NCBI GenBank assembly: GCA_947650365.1
Contig: CANTAL010000205.1
Coordinates: forward strand, 1 to 64,000
Direction: 5' to 3'
Source: Chamaelirium japonicum
Taxonomy: Eukaryota; Streptophyta; Magnoliopsida; Liliales; Melanthiaceae
DNA length: 64,000 nt
Shown here: one piece after another, positions 40,110 through 53,480 of the stretch
Layout of the letters: each line of letters begins with the position of its first letter
Position numbering within the stretch: position 1 is the stretch's first letter
Translations under genes and position numbers: made by a program
Notes under the pieces: model-generated
What the model was told of the DNA's origin: nothing
The model's database searches: none
The model's input: only the letters and a program-made list of their open reading frames with translations

Positions 40110-40140
40110 GAATTAGAATGGATCATTCGCACGATCCATT
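40110..40140. other. Junction of the 19 kb tandem duplication
   Basis: At 40,120-40,129 a plus-sense unit ending GGATC runs directly into minus-sense CATTCGCACG. In copy 2 the matching left-hand sequence continues past this point as plus-sense GGATCGTACG (59,028 on). In copy 1 the matching right-hand sequence is preceded by minus-sense TTTCATTCG (21,068 on). The two parents overlap only by TC at the join, so the junction looks like end joining or template switching with about 2 bp of microhomology, not crossover between long identical arrays. The assignment rests on by-eye alignment. Confidence 0.8.
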
Positions 40141-41401
40141 CTTACTTATTCTTACGGTCCATTCTAATTCATTCGCACGAATGTATCCTCATTCACACGA
40201 TCCATTTCTAATTCATTCATATGATCCAATCTATTTTATTCGTACGATCCATTCTTATTCATTCGTACGATCCATTCTAATTCATTCGCACGATCCAATC
40301 TAATTCATTCGCACGATCCATTCTAATTCATTTGTACGATCCATTCTATTTCATTCGTATGATCCATTCTTACTCATTCGTACGATCCATTCTAATTCAT
40401 TCGCACGAATGTATCCATTCTAATTCATTCGTACGATCCATTCTAATTCATTCGCACGATCCATTCTAATTCATTCATACGATCAATTCTAATTCATTCG
40501 TACGATCCATTCTAATTCATTCACACGATCCATTCTAATTCATTCATACGATCAATTCTAATTCATTCATACAATCCATTCTAATTCTTTCGCACGAATG
40601 TATCCATTCTAATTCATTCGTATGATCCACCCTAATTCCTTCGTATGATCAATTCTAAATCATTCCCACGAATGTATCCATTCTAATTCATTCGTACGAT
40701 CCATTCGAATTCATTCTTACGATCCATTCTAATTCATTCATACGATCCATTATAATTCATTCGCACGAATGTATCCATTCTAATTCATTCGCACGAATGT
40801 ATCCATTCTAATTCATTTGTACGATCCATTCTAATTCTTTCGCACGATCCAATCTAATTTGTTCACACGATCTATTTTAATTCATTCGTACGATCCATTC
40901 TATTTCATTCGTACGATCCATTCTTACTCATTCGTACGATCCATTCTAATTCATTCGCACGAATGTATCCATTCTAATTCATTCGTATGATCCATTCTAA
41001 TTCATTCGCACGATCTATTCTAATTCATTCGTACGATCCATTCTAATTCATTCGTACGATCCATTCGAATTTATTCGCACGATCCATTCTAATTCATTCA
41101 TACGATCCATTCTAATTCATTCATACAATCCATTCTAATTCTTTCGCACGAATGTATCAATTCTAATTCATTTGTATGATCCCTTCTAATTCATTCGCAC
41201 AATCTATTCTAATTCATTCGTACGATCCATTCTAATTCATTGGCACGATCCATTCTAATTCATTTGTACGATCCATTTTAATTCATTCATACAATCCATT
41301 CTAATTCTTTTGCACGAATGTATCCATTCTTATTCATTCGTACGATCCATTCTAATTCCTTCGTACGATCCATTCTAATTTCTTGGTACGATCCATTCTA
41401 A
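40124..41401 (-). repeat. Satellite block 30, minus sense
   Basis: 1.28 kb, the copy 2 counterpart of 21,071-22,348. Its left edge is the duplication junction, not an ordinary inversion. It ends at the 18 bp palindrome, 41,393-41,410. Confidence 0.93.
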
Positions 41402-41503
41402 TTAGAATGGATCGTGCAAATGAATTAGAATGGATACATTTGTGCGAATGAATTAGAATGGATCGTACAAATGAATTAGTATGGATCGTATGAATGAATT
41501 AGC
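41402..41503 (+). repeat. Satellite block 31, short plus island
   Basis: Counterpart of block 21, same 102 bp length, borders conserved base for base as far as I compared. Confidence 0.93.
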
Positions 41504-41927
41504 ACGATCCATTCTAACTCTTTCGCACGAATGTATCCATTCTAATTCATTCGTACGATCGATTCTAATTCATTCATACGATCTATTCTAATTCATTCGT
41601 ACGATCCATTCTAATTCACTTGATTGATCAATTTTAATTCATTTGCACGATCCATTCTAATTCATTCATATGATCCATTATAATTCATTCATACGATCCA
41701 ATTCGCACGATCCCTTCTAATTCATTCGTACGATCCATTCCAATTCATACGTACAATCTATTCTAATTCATTCGTATGATCCATTCTAATTCATTAGCAC
41801 GATCCATTCTAATTCATTCATACAATCCATTTAAATTCTTTCGCACGAATGTATCCATTCTAATTCATTCGTACGATCCACCCTAATTCCTTCATATGAT
41901 CCATTCTATTTCATTCGCACGAATGTA
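41504..41927 (-). repeat. Satellite block 32, minus sense
   Basis: Counterpart of block 22. Its exit, CGCACGAATGTATCGTGCTAATG, keeps a complete 28-mer core that copy 1 lacks, so copy 2 probably shows the older form of this switch. Confidence 0.9.
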
Positions 41928-42698
41928 TCGTGCTAATGAATTAGAATGGATCGTATGAATTAGAATAGATTTTATGAATGAATTAGAATGGATCATACGA
42001 ATAAATTAGAATAGATCGTGCGAATGAATTAGAATGGATCGTACGAATGAAATAGAATGGATACATTCATGCGAATGAATTAGAATGGATCGTATGAATG
42101 AATTAGAATGGATCGTATGAATGAATTCGAATGGATTGTGCGAATGAATTAGAATGGATCGTACGAATGAATTAGAATGGATCATATGAACAAATTAGAA
42201 TGGATCGTATGAATGAAATAGAATGGATCGTATGAATAAGAATGGATCGTACGAAGGAATTAAAATAGATCATACGAATGAAATAGAATGGATCGTACGA
42301 AGGAATTAGAATGGATCATACGAAGGAATTAGAATGGATCGTACGAAGGAATTAGAATGGATACATTCGTGCAAAAGAATTAGAATGGATTACATGAATG
42401 AATTAGAATGGATCCTGCAAATGAATTAGAATGGATCGTGCGAATGAATTAGAATGGATCGTATGAATGAATTTGAATAGATTGTGCGAATGAATTAGAA
42501 TGGATCGTACGAATGAATTAGAATGGATCGTATGAATGAATTAGAATAGATACATTCGTGCGAATGAATTAGAATGGATCGTACGAATGAGTAAGAATGG
42601 ATCGTACGAATGAATTAAAATGGATCGTACGAATTAATTAGAATGGATACATTCGTGCAAAAGAATTAGAATGGATTGTACGAATGAGTTAGAATAAA
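41928..42698 (+). repeat. Satellite block 33, plus sense
   Basis: Counterpart of block 23, lacking the GACCGTTCG unit. It ends GAGTTAGAATAAATCCATTC like copy 1. Confidence 0.92.
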
Positions 42699-43200
42699 TC
42701 CATTCTAATTCATTCGCACGATCCATTCTAATTCATTCGCACGTAAGTATCCATTCTAATTCATTCGTACGATCCATTCTAATTCATTCGTACGATCCAT
42801 TCTAATTCATTCGTACGATCCATTCTAATTCATTTGCATGATCCATTATAATTCATTCGCATGAATGTATCCATTCTAATTCATTCACACGAATGTATCC
42901 ATTCTAATTCATTCGTACAATCCATTCTAATTCATTCGCTCGATCCAATCTAATTCATTCTCATGATCCATTCTAATTCATTCGTACGATCCATTCTATT
43001 TTATTCGTACGATCCATTCTTACTCATTCGTACGATCCATTCTAATTCATTCGCACAAATGTATCCATTCTAATTCATTCGTACGATCCATTCTAATTCA
43101 TTCGCATGATCCATTCTAATTCATTCATACGATCCATTCTAATTCATTCATACGATCCATTCTAATTTATTCATACGATCCATTCTAATTCATTCATACG
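42699..43200 (-). repeat. Satellite block 34, minus sense
   Basis: Counterpart of block 24 with one additional 23 bp unit near 42,790. It exits ATACGAATTAG, where copy 1 has ATACGATTAG (a 1 bp difference at the switch). Confidence 0.92.
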
Positions 43201-43571
43201 AATTAGAATGGATCGTACGAATGAATCGTGCGAATGAATTAGAATGGATCATGCATATGAATTAGAATGGATTATAGATCGTACGAATGAATTAGAATAG
43301 ATCGTGCTAATGAATTAGAATGGATCGTACGAATGAATCAGAATAGATTGTGTGAATGATGAATTGAATGGATCGTGCGAATGAATTAGATTGGATTATG
43401 CGAATGAATTAGAATGGATCATACGAATGAATTAGAATGGATACATTCTTACGAATGAATTAGAATGGATCATATGAATGAATTAGATTGGATCGTATGA
43501 ATGAATTAGAATGGATCATATGAATGAATTAGAATGGATCGTACGAATGAATTAGAATGAATTAGACTGGA
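43201..43571 (+). repeat. Satellite block 35, plus sense
   Basis: Counterpart of block 25. The terminal palindrome is slightly decayed (GACTGGATCCATTC) compared with 24,485-24,504, and the clipped GAATGATGAATTG unit is shortened further. Confidence 0.92.
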
Positions 43572-45592
43572 TCCATTCTAATTCCTTCGTACGATTCATT
43601 CTAATTCATTCCCATGAATGTATCCATTCTAATTCATACGTACGATCCATTCTAATTCATTCTTAATGTACGATCCATTCTAATTCCTTCGTACGATCAA
43701 TTCTATTTCATTCGTATGATCCATTCTAATTCCTTCGTACGATCCATTCTAATTCATTCCCACGAATGTATCCATTTTAATTCATACGTGCGATCCATTC
43801 TAATCCATTTATACGATCCAATCTAATTCATTCATACGATCCATTCTAATTCATTCGCACGAATGTATCCATTCTAATTCATTCGTACGATCCATTCTAA
43901 TTCATTCGCCCAATCTGTTCTAATTAATTTGTATGATCCATTCTAATTCATTAGCACGATCCCTTCTAATTCATTCGTACGATCCATTCTATTTCATTCG
44001 TACGCTCCATTCTTACTCATTCGTACGATCCATTCTAACTCATTTGCACGATCCAATCTCATTCATTCATACGATCATTCTAATTCATTAGCACGATCCA
44101 TTCTAATTCGTTCGTACGATCCATTCTATTTCATTCGTACGATCCATTCTTACTCATTCGTACGATCCATTCTAATTCATTCGCACGAATGTATCCTTTC
44201 TAATTCATTCGTACGATCTATTCAAATTTATTCGCACGATCCATTCTAATTCATTCGTATGATCCATTCTAATTCATTCATACAATCTATTCTAATTCTT
44301 TCGCATGAATGTATCCATTCTAATTCATTCGTACGATACATTCTAATTCATTCGCACGATCCATTCTAATTCATTCACATGATCCATTCTAATTCATTCG
44401 TACAATCCATTCTAATTCATTTGCACAATCCATTCTAATTCCTTCGTACGACCCATTCTAATTCCTTCGTACGATCCATTCTATTTCATTCGTATGATCC
44501 ATTCTAATTCCTTCGTACGAACCATTCTAATTCATTCCCATGAATGTATCCATTCTAATTCATAGGTACGATCAATTCTAATTCATTCATACGATCCAAT
44601 CTAATTCATTCATACGATCCATTCTAATTCATTCGCACGAATGTATCCATTCTATTTCATTCGTACTATCCATTCAAATTCATTCGCACAATCTATTTTA
44701 ATTCATTCGTATGATCCACTCTAATTCATTAGCACGATCCATTCTAATTCATTCGTACGATCCATTCTATTTCATTCGTACGATCCATTCTTACACATTC
44801 ATACGATCCATTCTAATTGATTCGCACGAATGTATCCATTCTAATTCATTCGTACGATCCATTCTAATTCATTCTCACGATCCATTCTAATTCATTCTTT
44901 CGATCTATTCTAATTCAATCATACAATCCATTCTAATTCTTTCGCACAAATGTATCTATTTTAATTCATTCGTACGATCCACCCTAATTCCTTCGTATGA
45001 TCCATTCTAATTCATTCGCACGAATGTATCCATTATAATTCATTCGTACGATCCTTTCGAATTCATTAATACGATCCATTCTAATTAATTCATATGATCC
45101 ATTCTAATTCATTCGTACGATCCATTCTAATTCATTCGCACGAATGTATCCATTCTAATTCATTCGAACGATCCATTATAATTCATTCGCATAATCTATT
45201 CTAATTTATTTGTACGATCCATTCTAATTTATTAGCACGATCCATTCTAATTCATTCGTACGATCCATTCTATTTCATTCATACGATCCATTCTTACTCA
45301 TTAGCACAATCCATTCTAATTCATTCTTATGATCCATTCTAATTCATTCGTATGATCCATTCTTATTCATTCGTACGATTCTTATTCATTCGTACGATCC
45401 ATTCTATTTCATTCGTATGATCCATTCTAATTCCTTCGTACGATCCATTCTAATTCATTCCCATGAATGTATCCATTCTAATTCATAAATACGATCCATT
45501 CTAATTCATTCGCACGATCCATTCTAATTCATTCGTACGATCCATTCTAATTCATTTGCATGATCCATTCTAATTCATCGTACGATCCATTG
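43572..45592 (-). repeat. Satellite block 36, minus sense
   Basis: Counterpart of block 26, 2.0 kb, with the same clipped units and the same exit CATCGTACGATCCATTGTGCG. Confidence 0.93.
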
Positions 45593-47387
45593 TGCGAATG
45601 AAATAGAATGGATCGTGCGAATGAATTAGAATGGATACATTCGTGCGAATGAATTAGAATAGATCGTATGAATAATTTAGAATGGATCGTATGAATGAAT
45701 TCAAATGGATCGTACGAATGAATTAGAATGGATACATTCGTGCGAATGAATTAGAATGGATCATACGAAGGAATTAGGGTGGATCGTACGAATGAATTAG
45801 AATGGATACATTCGTGCGAAAGAATTAGAATGGATTGTATCAATGAATTAGAATGGATCGTATAAATGAATTAGAATGGATCCTGCGACTGAAATAGAAC
45901 GGATCATACGAATGAATTAGAATGGATCGTATGAATGAATTAGAATGGATCGTGCGAATGAATTTGAATGGATCGTACGAATGAATTAGAATGGATACAT
46001 TCATGCGAATGAATTAGAATGGATCATACGAATGAATTAGAATGGATCATACGAAGGAATTAGAATGGATTATACGAATGAATTAGAATGGATACAATCG
46101 TGCGAATGAATTAGAATGGAAACATTCGTCCGAAAGAATTAGAATGGATTGTATGAATGAATTAGAATGGATCATATGAATGAATTAGAATGAATCGTAC
46201 GGATGAGTAAGAATGGACCGTACGAATGTAATAGAATGGATCGTACGAATGAATTAGAATGGATCGTGCGAATGAATTAGATTGGATCGTTTGAAGGAAT
46301 TAGAATGGATCGTACGAACGATTTAGAATGGATATATACGAAAGACTGGATCGTACGAATGAATTAGAATGAATCGTACGAAGGAATTAGAATGTGTACA
46401 TTCATGGGAAAGAATTAGAATGGATCGTACGAAGGAATTAGAATGGATCATACGAATGAAATAGAATGGATCGTACAAAGGAATAACAATGGATCGTACG
46501 AAGGAATTAGAATGAATTAGAATGGGTCGTACGAAGGAATTAGAATGGATCGTTTGAATGAATTAGAATGGATCGTACGAATGAATTAGAATAGATTGTG
46601 CGAATGAATTAGAATAGATCGTACGAATGAATTAGAGTGGATACATTCAGGCAAATGAATTAGAATGGATCGTATGAATGAATTAGATTGGATCGTATGA
46701 ATGAATTAGAATGGATCGTACGTTTGAATTAGAATGGATATATTCGTGTGAAAGAATTAGAATGGATTGTATGAATGAATTAGAATGGATCGTATAAATG
46801 AATTAGATTGGATCATATGAATGAATTAGAATGGATCGTATGAAGGAATTAGAATGGATCGTACGAAAGAATTAGAATGGATCGTACGAATGAATTAGAA
46901 TGGATACATTCGTGCGAAAGAATTAGAATGGATTGTATGAATGAATTAGAATAGATCGTATGAATGAATTAGAATGGATCGTATGAATGAATTAGAATGG
47001 ATCGTACGTATGAATTAGAATGGATACATTCGTATGAAAGAATTAGAATGGATCGTATGAATGAATTAGATTGGATCGAATGAATGAATTAGAATGGATC
47101 GTATGAATGAATTAGAATGGATCGTATGAAGGAATTAGAATGGATCGTACGAAAGAATTAGAATGGATCGTACGAATGTATTAGAATGGATACTTTCGTG
47201 CGAAAGAATTAGAATGGATTGTATGAATGAATTAGAATGGATCGTATGAATGAATTAGAATGGATCATGCGAATGAATTAGAATAGATCGTATGAATGAA
47301 TTAGAATGGATCGAATGAATGAATTAGAATGGATCGTGCGAATGAATTAGAAAGGATCGTACGAATGAATTAGAATGGATACATTCG
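45593..47387 (+). repeat. Satellite block 37, plus sense
   Basis: Counterpart of block 27. It includes the truncated GGATATATACGAAAGACTGG near 46,330. It exits through a 28-mer core, GATACATTCGTACGATCC. Confidence 0.93.
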
Positions 47388-48000
47388 TACGATCCATTCA
47401 AATTCATTCTAATTCATTTGTACGATCATTTCTAATTCATTCTAATTCATTTGTACGATCCATTCAAATTCATTAGCACGATCCATTCTAATTCATTCGT
47501 ACGATCCATACTATTTCATTCGTACGATCCATTCTTACTCATTTGTACGATCCATTCTAATTCATTCGCACGAATGTATCCATTCTAATTCATTCGTATG
47601 ATCCATTCTAATACATTCGCACGATCCATTCTAATTTATTCATATGATCCATTTTAATTCATTCGTACTATCTATTCTAATTCATTCGCACGATCCATTC
47701 AAATTCATTCATACGATCCATTCTAATTCATTCATACAATCCATTCTAATTCTTTCGCACGAATGTATCCATTCTAATTCATTCGTACGATCTATTCTAA
47801 TTCCTTCGTACGATCCATTCGAATTCATTCATACGATCCATTCTAATTCATTCATACGATCCATTCTAATTCATTCACACGATCCATTCTAATTCATTAG
47901 CATGATCCATTCTAATTCATTCGTACGATCTATTCTAATTCATTCGAACAATCTATTCTAATTCTTTCGTACGATCCATTCTTATTCATTCTAATTCTAA
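47388..48000 (-). repeat. Satellite block 38, minus sense
   Basis: Counterpart of block 28. A run of units that lost the TAA makes an 82-codon plus-strand frame (47,644-47,892). It ends at CTAATTAG, 47,997-48,004. Confidence 0.93.
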
Positions 48001-50235
48001 TTAGAATGGATCATTCGAACGAATTAGAATAGATTGTGTGAATGAATTAGAATGGATCGTACGAATGAATTAGAATGGATACATTCGTGCGAATGAATTA
48101 GAATGGATCGTATGAATGAATTAGATTGGATCGTATGCATGAATTAGAATGGATCGTGCGAATGAATTAGAATGGATCGTACGAATGAATTAGAATGGAT
48201 ACATTCATGGGAATGAATTAGAATGGATCGTACGAATGAGTACGAATGGACCGTATGAATGAAATAGAATGGATCGTGCGAATGAATTAGAATGGATACA
48301 TTCGTGCAAATAAATTAGAATGGATCGTACAAATGAATTAGAATGGATCATATGAATGAATTAGAATGGATCATGTGAATGAATTAGAATGGATCGTACG
48401 AATGAATTAGAATGGATAGAATGGATCGTATGAATGAATTACAATGGTTCGTGCGAATGAATTAGAATGGATCGTACAAATGAATTAGAATGGATCATAT
48501 GAATGAATTAGAATGGATCATGCGAATGAATTAGAATGGATCATACGAATGAATTAGAATGGATACATTCGTGCGAATGAATTAGAATGGATCATACGAA
48601 GGAATTAGGGTGGATCGTACGAATGAATTAGAATGGATACATTCGTGCGAAAGAATTAGAATGGATTGTATGAATGAATTAGAATGGATCGTATGAATGA
48701 ATTACAATGGATACTGCGAATGAAATAGAACGGATCATACGAATGAATTAGAATGGATCGTATGAATGAATTAGAATGGATCGTGCGAATGAATTTGAAT
48801 GGATCGTACGAATGAATTAAAATGGATATATTCGTGCGAATGAATTAGAATGGATCATACGAATGAATTAGAATGGATCGTACGAAGGAATTAGAATGGA
48901 TCATACGAATGAATTAGAATGGATTAGAATGGATCATACGAAGGAATTAGGGAGGATCGTACGAACGAATTAGAATGGAAACATTCGTCAGAAAGAATTA
49001 GAATGGATTGTATGAATGAATTAGAATGGATCATATGAATGAATTAGAATGAATCGTACGGATGAGTAAGAATGGACCGTACGAATGAAATAGAATGGAT
49101 AGTACGAATAAATTAGAATGGATCATGCGAATGAATTAGATTGGATCGTGTGAAGGAATTAGAATGGATCGTACGAATGAATTAGAATGGATACATACGA
49201 AAGAATCGATCGAACGAAAGAATTAGAATGAATCGTACGAAGGAATTAGAATGGGTACATTCTTGGGAAAGAATTAGAATGGATCGTATGAAGGAATTAG
49301 ATTGGATCATACGAATGAAATAGAATGGATCGTACAAAGGAATAAGAATGGATCATACGAAGGAATTAGAATGAATTAGAATGGATCTTACGAAGGAACT
49401 AGAATGGATCGTATGAATGAATTAGAATGGATCGTACGAATGAATTAGAATGGATCGTGCGAATGAATTAGAATGGATCGTACGAATGAATTAGAATGGA
49501 TCGTGCTAATGAATTAGAATGGATCGTACAAATGAATTAGAATAGATTGTGCGAATGAATTAGAATAGATCGTACGAATGAATTAGAATGGATACATTCG
49601 TGCAAATGAATTAGAATGGATCGTATGAATGAATTAGATTGGATCGTATGAATGAATTAGAATGGATCGTCCGTATGAATTAGAATGGATACATTCGTGG
49701 TAATGAAATAGAACGGATCGTATGAAGGAATTAGAATGGATCGTATGAAGGAATTAGAATGGATCGTACGAAAGAATTAGAATGGACCGTACGAATGAAT
49801 TAGAATGGATACATTCGTACGAAAGAATTAGAATGGATTGTATGAATGAATTAGAATGGATCGTATGAATGAATTAGATTGGATCGTGCGAATGAATTAG
49901 AATAGATCGTACGAATGAATTAGAATGGATTGTATGAAGGAATTAGAATGGATCGTGCGAATGAATTAGAATGGATCGTACAAATGAATTAGAATGGATA
50001 CATTCGTGTGAATGAATTAGAATGGATTGTACGAATGAGTGAGAATGGATCGTATGAATGAAATTGAATGGATTGTGCGAATAAATTAGAATGGATAGAT
50101 TCGTGCGAATGAATTAGAATGGATAGTACAAATGAATTAGAACGGATCGTATGAATGAATTAGAATGGATCGTGTGAATGAATTAGAATGGATCGTACGA
50201 ATGAATTAGAATGGATAGAATGGATCGTATGAATG

Positions 50236-50290
50236 AATTAAAATGGTTCGTGCGAATGAATTAAAATGGTTCGTGCGAATGAATTAGAAT
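50236..50290 (+). repeat. Private 23 bp unit duplication in copy 2
   Basis: The unusual TTAAAATGGTTCGTGCG appears twice in a row here. Copy 1 has one matching unit (TTACAATGGTTCGTGCG near 31,161). The copy offset is 19,077 before this point and 19,100 after it (32,041 against 51,141), which equals one unit. The two new units share the private C to A change, so the substitution came before the unit duplication. Confidence 0.9.
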
Positions 50291-50383
50291 GGATCATACA
50301 AATGAATTAGAATGGATCGTATGAATGAATTAGAATGGATCGTGCGAATGAATTAGAATGGATCGTATGAATGAATTAGAATG

Positions 50384-50572
50384 GATACATTCGTGCGAAT
50401 GAATTAGAATGGATCGTACAAATGAGTAAGAATCGATCGTACGATTGAAATAGAATGGATCGTACGAATGAATTAGAATGGATCGTGCTAATGAATTAGA
50501 ATGGATCGTACGAATGAATTAGAATAGATTGTGCGAATGAATTAGAATGGATCGTACGAATGAATTAGAATG
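50384..50572 (+). repeat. 189 bp composite module (one 28-mer, seven 23-mers), example
   Basis: From GATACATT at 50,384 to the next at 50,573 is exactly 189 bp. The variant order is 28-mer, GAGTAAG unit, GAAATAG unit, standard unit, GTGCTAATG unit, standard unit, AGATTGTGC unit, standard unit. The same order and length occur at 31,284-31,472 and, without all the same variants being checked, 189 bp separates the 28-mers at 60,850 and 61,039. Longer spacings add whole 23 bp units (235 and 258 bp seen). The reverse-complement order (CTATTTC, then CTTACTC, then CGCACGAATGTATCC) is common in minus blocks. Confidence 0.85.
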
Positions 50573-52589
50573 GATACATTCGTGTGAATAAATTAGAATG
50601 GATCTTATGAATGAATTAAATTGGATTGTATGAATGAATTAGAATGGATCGTACGTATGAATTAGACTGGATACATTTATGGGAATGAATTAGAATGGAT
50701 CGTACGAAAGAATTAGAATGGATCATACGAATGAAATAGAAAGGATCGTATGAAGGAATTAGAATGGATCGTACGAAGAAATTATAATGGATCATACGAA
50801 AGAATTTGAATGGATCGAACGAATGAATTAGAATGGATACATTTTTGCAAAAGAATTAGAATGGAATGTATGAATGAATTAGAATGGATCATGCAAATGA
50901 ATTAGAATGGATCGTGCGAATGAATTAGAATGGATCGTACGAATGAATTAGAATAGATTGTGCGAATGAATTAGAATGGATCGTACGAATGAATTAGAAT
51001 GGATATATTCGTGCGAATGAATTAGAATGGATCGTATGAATGAATTAGAATGGATCGTATGAATGAATTAGAATGGATCGTACGAATGAATTAGAATGGA
51101 TACATTCGTTCGAATGAATTACAATGGATCATACGAAGGAATTAGGGTGGATCGTACGAATGAATTAAAATGGATACATTCGTGCGAAAGAATTAGAATG
51201 GATTGTACGAATGAATTAGAATGGATCATATGAATGAATTAGAATGGATCGTGCAAATGAATTAGAATGGATCGTACAAATGAATTAGATTGGATCGTAT
51301 GAACGAATTAGAATAGATCGTGCAAATGAATTAGAATGGATCATACGAATGAATTAGAATGGATACATTCGTGCGAATGAATTAGAATGGATCGTACGAA
51401 TGTGTAAGAATGGATCGAACGAATGAAATAGAATGGATCGTATGAATGAATTAGAATAGATCGTGCTAACGAATTAGAATCGATCGTACGAATGAATTAG
51501 AATAGATTGTGCGAATCAATTAGAATGGATCGTACGAATGAATTAGAATGGATCGTATGAATGAATTAGAATGGATCGTGCGAATGAATTTGAATGGATA
51601 CATTCGTGCGAATGAATTAGAATGGATCGTACGAATGAGTAAGAATGGATCGTACGAGTGAAATAGAATGGGTCGTACGAATGAATTAGAATGGATCGTG
51701 TTAATGAATTAGAATGGATCGTACGAATGAATTAGAATAGATTGTGCGAATGAATTAGAATGGATCGTACGAATGAATTAGAATAGATACATTCGTGCAA
51801 ATGAATAAGAATGGATCGTATGAATGAATTAGATTGGATCGTATGAATAAATTAGAATGGATCGTACGTATGAATTAGAATGGATACATTCATGGGAATG
51901 AATTAGAATGGATCGTACGAAGGAATTAGAATGGATCGTACGAAGGAATTAAAATGGATCGTATAAATGAATTAGAATGGATACATTTGTGCAAAAGAAT
52001 TAGAATGAATTGTATGAATGAATTAGAATGGATCGTACAAATTAATTAGAATGGATCGTGCGAATGAATTAGAATGGATCGTACGAATGAATTAGAATAG
52101 ATTGTGCGAATGAATTAGAATGGATCATACGAATGAATTAGAATGGATACATTCGTGCGAATGAATTAGAATGGATCGTATGAATGAATAAGAATGGATC
52201 GTATGAATGAATTCGAATGGATCGTACGAATGAATTAGAATAGATACATTCGTGCGAATGAATTAGAATGGATCATACGAAGGAATTAGGGTGGATTGTA
52301 CGAATGAATTAGAATGGATACATTCGTGTGAAAGAATTAGAATGGATTGTATGAATGAATTAGAATGGATCGTGCGAATGAATTAGAATGGATCGTACGA
52401 ATGGATTAGAATGGATCGTATGACTGAATTAGAATGGATCGTGCGAATGAATTAGAATGGATCGTACGAATGAATTAGAATGGATAAATTCGTGCGAATA
52501 AATTAGAATGGATCGTACGAATAAGTAAGAATGGATTGTACGAATGAAATAGAATGGATCGTACGAATGAATTAGAATGGATCGTGCTA

Positions 52590-53480
52590 CTGAATTAGAA
52601 TGGATCGTACGAATGAAATAGAATAGATTGTGCGAATGAATTAGAATGGATCGTACGAATGAATTAGAATTGATACATTCGTGCGAATGAATTAGAATGG
52701 ATCGTATGAATGAATAAGATTGGATCGTATGAATGAATTAGATTGGATCGTACGTATTAATTAGAATGGATACATTCATGGGAATGAATTAGAATGGATC
52801 GTACGAAGGAATTAGAATAGATCATATGAATAAAATAGAATGGATCGAACGAAGGAATTAGAATGGATCGTATGAAGGAATTAGAATGGATCGTACGAAG
52901 GAATTAGAATGGATCGTATGAATGAATTAGAATGGATACATTCGTGCAAAAGAATTAGAATGGATTGTATGAATGAATTAGAATGGATCGTGCAAATGAA
53001 TTAGAATAGATCGTGCAAATGAATTAGAATGTATCGTACGTATGACTTAGAATAGATACATTCATGGGAATGAATTAGAATGGATCGTACGAAGAAATTA
53101 GAATGGATCGTACGAAAGAATTAGAATGGATTGTACGAAGGAATTAGAAAGGATCGTACGAATGAATTAGAATGGATACATTCGTGCAAATGAATTAGAA
53201 TGGATCATGCGAATGAATTAGAATGGATCGTACAAATGAATTAGAACGGATCGTGCGAATGAATTAGAATGGATCATACGAATGAATTAGAATCGATTGT
53301 GCGAATAAATTAGAATGGATCGTACGAATGAATTAGAATGGATACATTCGTGCGAATGAATTAGAATGGATCGTATGAATGAATTAGAATAGATCGTATG
53401 AATGAATTCGAATGGATCGTACGAATGAATTAGAATGGATACATTCATGCGAATGAATTAGAATGGATCATACGAAGGAA
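52590..53480 (+). repeat. Segment largely missing from copy 1
   Basis: Between GATAAATTCG (33,406 and 52,483, offset 19,077) and the next AATTAGGGTGG (33,761 and 53,480, offset 19,719), copy 2 is 642 bp longer. The extra sequence carries a GTGCTACTG unit, 28-mers and GAAGG runs in the usual module order, so a deletion in copy 1 between similar units is more likely than an insertion in copy 2. Confidence 0.8.

Larger units (their letters stand above)
21071..40123 (+). repeat. 19 kb segmental duplication, copy 1
   Basis: First copy of a direct tandem duplication. Paired landmarks fix the register: ATGTATCCTC at 21,128 and 40,181 (offset 19,053), the CTAATTAG inversion palindrome at 22,340 and 41,393 (19,053), GATCATTT at 28,347 and 47,424 (19,077), and a truncated unit at 29,341 and 48,418 (19,077). 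It contains minus and plus blocks from 20,968 to 28,923 and the 11.2 kb plus block. The left limit is set where similarity to copy 2 begins at CATTCG, and the right limit is the junction at 40,123. Relative to copy 2 it lacks about 640 bp near 33.5-33.7 kb. Confidence 0.93.
28924..40123 (+). repeat. Satellite block 29, uninterrupted 11.2 kb plus block
   Basis: The longest fully contained single-orientation block. Modules marked by AATTAGGGTGG (29,527; 32,041; 33,187; 33,762; 34,998; 37,789) and by ATTCATGGG 28-mer variants (31.6, 32.8, 33.6, 33.7, 34.5, 37.3 and 38.5 kb) recur at irregular intervals, often near 1.1-1.2 kb. Differences from copy 2 are whole-module deletions bounded by similar units. 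A 62-codon minus-strand frame at 38,453-38,641 is satellite read-through. Confidence 0.94.

Noticed and set aside
47644..47892. 82-codon open frame on the plus strand
   Set aside because: Longest frame in the window, but it is the same periodic peptide and depends on several TTCTAATTC units having become TTTTAATTC or TTCAAATTC. The copy 1 counterpart lacks those changes.
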